From Anaerolineae bacterium (GTDB lineage: Bacteria > Chloroflexota > Anaerolineae > Aggregatilineales > Phototrophicaceae): 19,649 bases of DNA. The notes under the pieces were generated by a model that saw only the letters and a list, made by a program, of their open reading frames with translations, was not told where the DNA came from and searched no databases. The stretch is from the NCBI GenBank assembly GCA_028284565.1, contig JANQRM010000432.1, positions 1 to 19,649 of the forward strand. The letters run 5' to 3'. Shown here piece after piece: positions 7,964 to 16,500 of the stretch (within the stretch, counting starts at the first letter, position 1; every line of letters begins with the position of its first letter). A program made the position numbers and the translations under genes.

Positions 7964-9582
7964 ACCGACAACGATTAGCTCAATATTTACAACTCAACAA
8001 TCTTGCAGATTTACGCCAACGGCTGACGCAGCTCATACTTTCATTTACCACCTTTGGTACGTTTCTGATTTTGCTGAATGGATTACTTGAACCCGAAGTC
8101 GAAGGCTTGACTGTCACCCTTGTGTTGTTAGCCATTGTTGTTGCGATGACTTATTTTGTTTCACGGGGCTTGTATGTGGGTCTCGTTGCCAATGCCTTTG
8201 CGATCCTATTTCTGGTGACGGAACTCATTTATGGCAGTAATATCTTCACAACCTATTTAAGTCTGATTACCCCCGTCTTAGTCGTCGCGGCTTTGATTGC
8301 CCATAATTTGATCTTTGCACTCTCGGTTGTCCTCATTGTTGCTCAAGGATTTTGGCTCAGCACCACACCTCAAGTAACGGATTCTAGCGTCATTATTGCC
8401 ATGATCTTTGCCGTGATTATTAGTGTGGCAGTTCGTTTTATTCTCAACCAACTAGAGAACTTCTCGCGTCGCTCGGTGCGGGCAAATGAATTGCTGAGTG
8501 CAAGTGCCGATGTCGGACGCTTGTTGACTCAAGACTTACAACTGGAGAGCTTGTTCCCTAATGCGGTGAATCTCATCCGTGAGCGGTTTGGTTATTATCA
8601 TGTTCAAGTTTTTTCGATTGATGAAACCCGCAACTATGCCAATTTGGTTGCCAGTACAGGCGAAGCTGGGCAACAACTCTTATCGCGCAATCATCGTATC
8701 GTGCTTGGTTCGACCAGTATTGTGGGGCGCGCGACCCAACTGGGGCGAACCATCATCTCACAAGATACGATGACGGATGAATTTCATGCACCCAATGATT
8801 TGCTCCCCAAAACACGGGCAGAAGTGGCTTTCCCGATTTTTGAAGGCAATCGTGTGGTGGGCGCGTTGGATGTGCAAAGTGAAAAGCCCTTTGACTTCTC
8901 CGATTTTGCTTTACAAGGTTTGAACGTTATCGCCAGTCAGCTGGGAACAGCCGTAGCGAATGCCCGTCTGTACACCCGTCAGCAAGACGCTCTTCAAGAG
9001 AACAAACGCCTTTATGAAGAAGCTGATGCAAACTTGCAAGAGATTCAACGCCTCAATCAACGCCTGACGCAACAAGCATGGCGAGACTATCTAACCCATG
9101 ACCTGTTTATTAATGGTGTGACACTGGCTGAACAAGAGTTTGTCCCACGAGCTGAATGGACGGACTCGATGGAGGAAGTGGCGACTGTCCTCAAAACGGT
9201 CACACAAACCTTACCGGATAAACAAGTGATTACCGTGCCAATTAAGCTCCGACAAGAGTTGTTAGGGGTATTTGAGCTAGAATTTGACCCGACACAACAC
9301 CTACAAGATTTGCCTGATGTGTTGGATACAGTGGCTCAACGCCTTGCAATCGCGCTCGAAAATGCCCGCTTGGTCGAAGAAACACAAGCAACCACCGCAC
9401 AAGAGCTTCAAATTAATGAGGTGTCGAGTCAATTACAAGCCGCCTCCTCTGTGGAAGAGTTGATGCAAATTACCCTACAGGAACTCTACGATTTGCTGGG
9501 GGCAGAAGCTGGAAAGATTCGCTTGGGCGCGGTTTCATCATCGTCGCCACAACCTGAGCGTAATGGAGATGTTCACCTATGA
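7960..9582 (+). CDS. Membrane-anchored GAF sensor protein B (5-6 TM + GAF)
   Basis: A 540-aa paralogue of the preceding protein with the same order of parts but a different membrane domain: about 5-6 helices between residues 23 and 163. The canonical GAF (about 180-337) keeps the full signature YYHVQVFSID, ASTGEAGQQLL, NHRIVLGSTSIVG, LLPKTRAEVAFPI and GALDVQS. It continues into a coiled coil with W374 in AWRDYL, a truncated GAF C-terminal half (about 423-473) and the 45-residue terminal module (NEVSSQLQ through KIRLG), then a Ser-rich tail. It overlaps the upstream gene by ATGA (7960-7963), with GAGGG at 7949-7953. A 17-base run (8593-8609) encoding YYHVQV is identical to 6965-6981 in the upstream gene, consistent with tandem duplication. 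No enzyme domain is seen. Confidence 0.88.
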   Translation: MNRQRLAQYLQLNNLADLRQRLTQLILSFTTFGTFLILLNGLLEPEVEGLTVTLVLLAIVVAMTYFVSRGLYVGLVANAFAILFLVTELIYGSNIFTTYLSLITPVLVVAALIAHNLIFALSVVLIVAQGFWLSTTPQVTDSSVIIAMIFAVIISVAVRFILNQLENFSRRSVRANELLSASADVGRLLTQDLQLESLFPNAVNLIRERFGYYHVQVFSIDETRNYANLVASTGEAGQQLLSRNHRIVLGSTSIVGRATQLGRTIISQDTMTDEFHAPNDLLPKTRAEVAFPIFEGNRVVGALDVQSEKPFDFSDFALQGLNVIASQLGTAVANARLYTRQQDALQENKRLYEEADANLQEIQRLNQRLTQQAWRDYLTHDLFINGVTLAEQEFVPRAEWTDSMEEVATVLKTVTQTLPDKQVITVPIKLRQELLGVFELEFDPTQHLQDLPDVLDTVAQRLAIALENARLVEETQATTAQELQINEVSSQLQAASSVEELMQITLQELYDLLGAEAGKIRLGAVSSSSPQPERNGDVHL

Positions 9583-11270
9583 TTGCCTCGTGGTTTAACT
9601 TACGCTATACCTACCCCAATTTAGTCGAGCAACGTTGCGCTAATCTGTTGCTTCGGCTCAATGTCATTGCATCGGCGATGTGGGGCTTCCAACTCGTCAT
9701 CACCGTCATACCAGCTCTCACTCGAAATGAATCACTGCCTATCCCCTTAACAATCTTCATTATTGGAATGCCAATTTTTGGTCTATTGACCTACCAGCTC
9801 TTACAACGGGGGTATTTGCAATGGGTGCTATGGGGAGCCATTCTGTTTGCGACTGGAATCAGCATATCTGCAGGAATTGATACCCTTCAGCAGAACCTGA
9901 TAGCTGTTGTTATTCCGGTGGTGCTAGCAGGTCTTCTCCTTGAGCGTCGGGGCTTAATCTTTGTTACATTGCTGATGTTTGGGACACTGGTTCTGGCAGG
10001 TTTGAATGATTTGAATGTTTCGCGGTTGACGGTAATTCCTGAAGCTGAAGTGGGTACAAGATTATTAGTCTCGTCTCTAACGCTAGGATTTGTCGCCTTA
10101 GCACTGGCGGTATTCAACCAAAATGATCAAAGGTTGCGTCAGCAAGCCCTCACAGCTTATCTACAATTTCAAGACCTCAACCAATACATTACCGCCTATG
10201 AAGGTCTCGATGATGAGAATGCTTTTTATTTGGAAACACTCCGCATTGTGCAAAGCAAGCTGGGTTATGATGTTGCCCAGATTTATCGTGTCAATTCGGA
10301 ACGGGATGTAGTTGCTCGTCTTTCCACCAGTCTGGGGCAAGAAGCCCTCATCATTACAGAAAAGACGCAATTGCCAGACCATTCACTGATTGATCGCGTG
10401 GTTCACGATGGACAAGCCATTACGATTGATGCGGATAATGAGCATATGGATCGTCGTCATTTGTTGCCAGCTGTACAAACGGCATTCGTCCTACCCATTG
10501 TCGGTAGGGAGCAAGTCATCGCCATTTTGGATGTCCAAAGCTATGCGAACACGACCTTCGCGGATGGCGGGACTAAGAGCGTCCTAAAAGCACTTGTCAG
10601 TCGCCTGGGCATTCACCTTAGTTATCATCGGCAACTTCAACACCTGTATGACGACCTTGGTGAACAAGCTCGAGTCATCCGTAGCCAACAAACCCAATTA
10701 GACCGCTTAACCGCGAGTCGCCAAACCAGTTATGCGGATGACTGGCATGCCTACAGTGAGCAACAACATGGGAAAGCGGTAGTGGGCTTTGACATGACGG
10801 AGATGGACGAAACCTTCCGCTATGCCAATGACCCACTGGATATGGGACATCCCGATTTGCAACAGGGTAGAATTATAGTCGAAACCCAAAACGGCAAACC
10901 CATGATTTGTATCCCTATTATGTTACAAGGGGAACTGATTGGCGCGATGTCTTTTGATTTACCGCCAAACACCATAGTCAGTCCGCGAACTCGTGACCTC
11001 ATTCAAGGAATCACGCAACGTCTTGCCTTGGCGCTTGAAAACAGACGCTTATGGGAACAAACCCGCGCCCAAGCCGAACGCGAAACCCAAGCGAATGAAA
11101 TTGGTGGCTTGCTCTTGCGGTCTACGGATGTTCGCACGGTGCTACAGATGGCGGCAGACCAGTTCAATCAAGCCTTGGGTGCTGTGAATACCCAAATACA
11201 CCTCCAACCGCGCGCATCTGATGAACCAGCGCAAGCTCTGTCTGACCCAGAGGAGGAGCCTAGCTCATGA
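9579..11270 (+). CDS. Membrane-anchored GAF sensor protein C (about 6 TM + divergent GAF)
   Basis: A 563-aa third member of the series. About six membrane helices lie between residues 28 and 180, again with no obvious sequence similarity to those of proteins A and B. The GAF domain (about 190-350) is divergent: the STGEAG motif is reduced to LSTSLGQEALI, the SVIGQVT strand is SLIDRVV, and LLPDTRAE is LLPAVQTA, although AILDVQS is kept. Two of three otherwise conserved His positions are changed. The linker (W389, HAY instead of YL), the truncated GAF half (about 443-493, ICIPIMLQGELIGAMSFDL) and the terminal module (NEIGGLLLRSTDV through QIHLQ) are all present, followed by an acidic tail. It overlaps the upstream gene by ATGA (9579-9582), with GGAG at 9565-9568. 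It may have lost or changed its GAF ligand while keeping the scaffold. Confidence 0.86.
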   Translation: MIASWFNLRYTYPNLVEQRCANLLLRLNVIASAMWGFQLVITVIPALTRNESLPIPLTIFIIGMPIFGLLTYQLLQRGYLQWVLWGAILFATGISISAGIDTLQQNLIAVVIPVVLAGLLLERRGLIFVTLLMFGTLVLAGLNDLNVSRLTVIPEAEVGTRLLVSSLTLGFVALALAVFNQNDQRLRQQALTAYLQFQDLNQYITAYEGLDDENAFYLETLRIVQSKLGYDVAQIYRVNSERDVVARLSTSLGQEALIITEKTQLPDHSLIDRVVHDGQAITIDADNEHMDRRHLLPAVQTAFVLPIVGREQVIAILDVQSYANTTFADGGTKSVLKALVSRLGIHLSYHRQLQHLYDDLGEQARVIRSQQTQLDRLTASRQTSYADDWHAYSEQQHGKAVVGFDMTEMDETFRYANDPLDMGHPDLQQGRIIVETQNGKPMICIPIMLQGELIGAMSFDLPPNTIVSPRTRDLIQGITQRLALALENRRLWEQTRAQAERETQANEIGGLLLRSTDVRTVLQMAADQFNQALGAVNTQIHLQPRASDEPAQALSDPEEEPSS

Positions 11271-13531
11271 GCCGATCGAATTTTCTCTCGTGGTCTATTC
11301 GCTGGAAATTACGGATTTTATATCTTATTGCACTGATTCTACCCATTGGTGTGATTGCGTCGGTGGGTCCGCAATCCATCTCTCAATCTCTGGTCGAGAA
11401 TTTTGAGACTTCAGTTATTGAATCAGGGGTACGCCAACGTCAGGCGATTGAAATTCAATTTGAGCGTATGGTTGGGGTTGTGGAGTCTTTCCTTGCTCGG
11501 AACAATGCTCAAGAAGAACTCATCGATTTGTTGCGAGCCGTGACAGATGCAAGCTCGAAAGCGGGTGTGCCGGACGAAACTGAAGCCTCAGTGCATCGCG
11601 TCTTGGCAGATTTATTGACCCAAAATCGCGTGTATTTTGATGAAGTCTGGCTGGCAACGCTGGATGGACGTTTAGCGATTACTCGGTCTGCTGTGGGACA
11701 ATCATCGAGTTTTCCGGCTTCTGCGGATGGTTTTATTGATGTGAGTGAGACATCTGCTTTTGCAACAGCTGGAATTCTCGTGGAAAATGTTCGTGCCGAT
11801 TTGGTGGATGCGTTACAGGGAGATCGAGCGTTTGAACTCATTTTGCAGGAGCAGGACGGATTGACCGAGATGTTGGTGGTGTCCGTCTTGCAAGATCGGG
11901 TCGGCACGGTGCGCGGGATTATCGTGTTCCGTTTGAATATGAATGCGATGGTCTTATCTCGGATGAATCCGGTGGATGAGGCATTTGCCAGTTACAGTTT
12001 TATCATTCGTAGGGGCTTATCGGCTATTGCGAAAACGAATACCCGCCTCGCCAACCTGATTGAACTCAACTCTGTTGCTGTCCAGAATGCCTTGGATCGT
12101 TTGGAAGGGGTTCGAACCTATGCGGTTGGGGAAACATCGCGCGAGGTGATTGGTTACTCGGCTCCTATCCTCCAGAATTTTCGGAATGACTTGGCTTTTG
12201 TGACCGAAATTAACGTCTCCGAAGCAGGGTTTCAATTTGGTACGCCTAATTTTGTCCCTATTGTTGCGATTGGTCTCATGGCGATTGTCTTGTCTTGGGT
12301 TGGCTCTCGCTTGATTGTGCCACCGATTCAAGAATTACAAGGGGCAATGAGAGGTTTAGCAAAGGGCGACTTTGATGTCCCGATGACCATGCACCAACGG
12401 GGTGATGAAATTGGACAAACCGGGCAAGCCTTTATCGTTATGCGCGAACAAGTCCAACGACTTTTGCAAGATATGACCTATCAAGTGGAAGAACGCACCC
12501 GTGACCTAGAAGCGACGCAAGAAATCAGCCGTCTGGCAACCCAACAGCGCAATACGATCGTCCTAATGAATGAGGTGGTGTCACGAATTATTGAATTCTT
12601 CCCGACCATTTATCATGCTCAGATTTTCCTTATCGAACAACATCAAGCGGTGTTGAAAGCCAGTACAGGAGTGCCGGGACAACGCTTGCTGGCACGCGGG
12701 CATCAATTGGGTGTCGGTAGTTTGAGCGTGATCGGGCAAGTGACCCAACGCGGGGAATTGATTGTGGCGCGGGATGCAGGAACGAGTGAGGTGCATCAGC
12801 ATAATGAATTCTTACCCGATACTCGTGCAGAATTGGCACTGCCACTGAAGATTGGTAATCAAGTGATGGGTGCGCTCGATGTCCAAAGCCGACAACCTGA
12901 TAGCTTTGATGAGAATTTGATTGCTATGTTACAAATCATGGCAGACCAAGTGGCAGTGGCAATTGAAAATGCCCGCTTGTATGAAGAGTCACAGAAACGG
13001 CTGCGTGAATTAGACCGCAACAGTCGTCTCCAAACGCAACGCGCATGGGAAGATTATCTCAATCATCAACGTGAAGCCTTTTTAGTGAGTGAGGCAGGCA
13101 AACGTCAGGCACAAGCTGAAGAGTCCTTGCGGGATGAAGCCCTTAGAACGCAACGCTCCGCCATTGGGCAACGCACAGCAGAAAGCACAATACCCGTTGC
13201 GATTCCGATTGTCTTGCGGGATGAAGTGCTAGGCGTGGTGGAATGGGAATTACCCGAAACGACCTTTTCACAAGACAAGGTACTCCTTGCGGAGGAATTG
13301 GTTAATCGCCTTGCTGTCAGCCTTGATAATGCCCGATTGGTGCAAGAGAGCCAACGCTCAGTAGAAAATGAACGGATTGTGAACTCGATTGTCGCCAAAA
13401 TCAGTGGACAAACCGACATCGAAGCTATCTTGCAAACTGCCATTAAAGAAGTTGGACAAGCCTTACGTGCGCCACAAGTGCAAATTAACCTGTCGCCACG
13501 AGACTTACCGAAGCCGAATAATGGAAAATAG
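11267..13531 (+). CDS. TM-Cache-like-TM-HAMP-GAF sensor protein
   Basis: A 754-aa membrane sensor. TM1 (about 13-34) and TM2 (about 329-350) flank a roughly 295-residue extracytoplasmic domain, probably a Cache-type ligand-binding domain by size and position. A HAMP domain follows (350-403), with the conserved Pro (P352/P353) and the D380-E381-I-G motif of its second helix. The canonical GAF is at about 415-570 (KASTGVPGQRLL, LSVIGQVTQRGE, FLPDTRAELALPL, GALDVQS). Then come a helical linker with W594 in AWEDYL, a Gln/Arg-rich helix, a truncated GAF half (about 640-695) and the terminal module (NSIVAKISGQTDIEAILQTA through QINLS). No methyl-accepting, kinase or cyclase domain follows, although HAMP is normally linked to such outputs. 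It overlaps the upstream gene by ATGA (11267-11270), with AGGAGG at 11251-11256. Confidence 0.9.
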   Translation: MSRSNFLSWSIRWKLRILYLIALILPIGVIASVGPQSISQSLVENFETSVIESGVRQRQAIEIQFERMVGVVESFLARNNAQEELIDLLRAVTDASSKAGVPDETEASVHRVLADLLTQNRVYFDEVWLATLDGRLAITRSAVGQSSSFPASADGFIDVSETSAFATAGILVENVRADLVDALQGDRAFELILQEQDGLTEMLVVSVLQDRVGTVRGIIVFRLNMNAMVLSRMNPVDEAFASYSFIIRRGLSAIAKTNTRLANLIELNSVAVQNALDRLEGVRTYAVGETSREVIGYSAPILQNFRNDLAFVTEINVSEAGFQFGTPNFVPIVAIGLMAIVLSWVGSRLIVPPIQELQGAMRGLAKGDFDVPMTMHQRGDEIGQTGQAFIVMREQVQRLLQDMTYQVEERTRDLEATQEISRLATQQRNTIVLMNEVVSRIIEFFPTIYHAQIFLIEQHQAVLKASTGVPGQRLLARGHQLGVGSLSVIGQVTQRGELIVARDAGTSEVHQHNEFLPDTRAELALPLKIGNQVMGALDVQSRQPDSFDENLIAMLQIMADQVAVAIENARLYEESQKRLRELDRNSRLQTQRAWEDYLNHQREAFLVSEAGKRQAQAEESLRDEALRTQRSAIGQRTAESTIPVAIPIVLRDEVLGVVEWELPETTFSQDKVLLAEELVNRLAVSLDNARLVQESQRSVENERIVNSIVAKISGQTDIEAILQTAIKEVGQALRAPQVQINLSPRDLPKPNNGK

Positions 13532-13566
13532 CCCACATTGCGACCAACGATAGAGTGGGGAGTGAC

Positions 13567-16500
13567 ATGAATAATACCTTACAACGTCGAATCTTAACCC
13601 GTAGTCTGCTTGTGTTCGCCCTGATTGCGCTTGCTTTTGTGATCATTGGTGCGATTACACAATTTAATGCGGTGCAGGCGACCCTGCAAAATGAGTATGA
13701 AACAACCCTGACCCGCACCCAAGCCCTGCTTGAGGGCGATTTACAGCAGATTACCCAAGCGACCGTTGACATCACCACGAATAATGATGTGCGACTAGAG
13801 GCTTCACGCTTTGAAGAGGTCGCCACCTATTTGTCCATTCCTATCAATCGCCTCTTTACCACCTTGATTGAGCAACAGCCCGAGTTCTATCGTCAAATAC
13901 AATTCATCTCTCCCAATGGAATTGTACGAGCAGAAGTCATCAATGATACGGGCTTGTCCGTCATTATCGAAAGCGATGACATTCCCCGCGAAGATTTGGA
14001 TTTACTCAGTAATCCCGATTTCCAACGCGCCCTGTTAACAGACAATAATCAAGTCCTGCATATTGGAGAAATGTCGCTTCTAACAAATGGTGAAGGAGCG
14101 ATTGTTCAGCCCTTCCAACCCGTGTTTAGCTTATTCGCGCCGATTTATGCATCGAATACCAGTTCGCAACTGCTGGGGCTGATTCGTATTGAAGTAGACA
14201 GCACTTCCCTTTTACAACGAGTGGACAATCCCTCAGCTAGCAATCAAATCCTTAGTGAGGGGCGACGCTTGATCTTGTTGGATAGTAGCAATTTTACGAT
14301 TGCCGATAGTGGCGCGCAGACGAATGACTTTTTGATGGCGATGGGGAGTTTAGCTGTATCAGAAGCGATTGATCCCGTTCATCAGGCGGTGACTGATTTT
14401 AGCCAGACCACCTCCGATAATGTGAGCCTAGCGACGAAGGGAGGACTCGTGCTGTCTCGTCATGCCTTGCCCCTGATCGGTACAGATGGTGGCAATTGGC
14501 ACTTGTTTGTCGTGGAGGACATCCTTACTGCTTATCGCCCGGTCATCATCGCCTTAATCGCCTTAACTGCCTTAGCAATTGCGTTTGTTGCGCTGGCTGG
14601 CTGGGTGCTAAATCGCCTCTTGCGTCCAGAGTTGGAGCCCATTTTCCAAGCCACACAAAACCTGCAAGACATGGCACAGGGACAACGCCAACCCGCCCTT
14701 GCACTTAACGCCTCCAATGATACGGCTCAACGTATCACCGGCAGTATGGCACGATTGTCCCAACAGATTAGCGAACTCGACCAATCAGTGACGGAAGAAA
14801 CCCAGCGACGGACACGCGACCTCCAAATTGCGGCGCGTATTGGACGTGAGACCGCAACTCTCTATGACATTGATGAATTGCTCCAACGCTCCATCGAACT
14901 GATTTGTGTTGAACTCAGCTTTTATCATGCACAGGTGTTTTTCGTCGATGATGTCGGGATCAATGCCGTTCTCACTTACAGTCGTGGGGAAGCAGGGCGA
15001 CAGATGTTGGAACAGGGACATAAGATTCGCATCGGCTCCAATACCGTCATTGGACAGGTCACACAACGCAAAACGCCGATTATCATCAATGACACTGAGC
15101 AACCCGGCGACATTCCGCATGGGTTTAATCCCCTCTTGCCTGATACCCGCGCCGAGATGGGGCTTCCACTCATCATTCAAGGAGAAGTCATCGGAGCATT
15201 GGATATTCAAAGCACCATCCCCGATAGTTTCCATGAAGATGACCTACCGACCTTGCAATTGCTCGCCGACCAATTGGCGATTGCCGTGCATAACGCGCGC
15301 CTGATGAACCAATCCCAAGAACGTATTGCCCAAATTGACCGCTTGAATCGGCAACTCACACGCAAAGCATGGGACGACACCGAAACCTTGCTCGAACTGG
15401 AAGAAGCCTATCGCTACAACCTGATGGATGTCGAGACAGGTAAGGACAACCAAAATGGGTCGAGCGCAGATGTAGATAGTCAATTGGCAACCCCCATTAC
15501 CATTCGTGGAGAAGTCATCGGTACGCTGAATGCCACCTTAGATGATGAGTTTACCTTCACCGAAAGCGACCAGACCATTTTACGCTCGGTGGCGGAACGT
15601 GTGGCACTAGCCATTGAAAATGCGCGTTTGTTCCAAGAGACGCAAAACTCATTAGCGGAGACCTCAACCCTTTATGATTTGAGCCGTCAACTCAATGAAG
15701 CCAGCACCTTTGATGATATTATCCAATCTGTGATTCTCTCTGTTGTTCCTGATGCCCAAAGCGGGCATATCTGGCTCTTCAGTGACGATGAGCAAGCGGT
15801 ACAACTCTATCGCGGGGAACACGAGGCAGAGAAGCATCAGACCATTCGCTGGCAAATTGATGAACATCCCGTACTTCAAGACCTTACCAGTGAGACGAGT
15901 ATGGTCGTCAACAACCTACGTCGTGATTCACGGGTAGATGAGGAACTGCGTGCCGACTTTGAATTGCTCGGTGCAGAAGCGGTCGCGTTTATCCCCTTGA
16001 ATATGCGCGGGGTCTGGCGGGGCTTTATCACCATTGAATTCTCATCGGCACGGCATTTTAGCCAACGGGAACAACGCCTCTACAATGCCTTAATTGACCA
16101 AGCGGGTGTTGCGATTGATAACCGCCTCTTGCAAGCCCAAACCCAAGAAGCACTCTCTCGGAATGAAAAGCTCTATTCTGCGAGTCGGATTATCAACACC
16201 GCCAACAGCATGGCAGATTTGGTCTATGCGGCAGTAGCAACCTCCGATAACACGTCGGCAAATTTCTGGCTAGCCACGCTAGAAGGAGAACGCTCAGCAG
16301 AGGGCGACTTTACCCAAGCCCGCATTGTTGCTCAGTCTGATCATGGCGTGGTTCAAGCGACTCAAATCCTCCATCCCATTCATGTCCGTGCAGATTCGCC
16401 ATGGCGACATCGTGAGCCAGAAGTGTTAACCTCACAAGAAGACACCTTGCAGTCTATCCCACGTGAGTGGATTAACGAACAAGAGGTCAATTTTGTGGTG

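Noticed and set aside
13532..13566. Possible terminator or promoter between the 754-aa and giant genes
   Set aside because: The 35-bp gap has no stem-loop with a T-run and no -10/-35 pair; only a ribosome binding site is evident.
13105..13826. Minus-strand frames of 143 and 113 aa across the 3' end of the 754-aa gene and the 5' end of the giant gene
   Set aside because: Both are antisense to well-supported coding sequence and have Ser/Arg/Cys-rich composition typical of reverse-frame shadows.
14785..15234. 149-aa minus-strand frame
   Set aside because: Antisense to the HAMP/first GAF region of the giant protein, whose frame is continuous and domain-bearing here.
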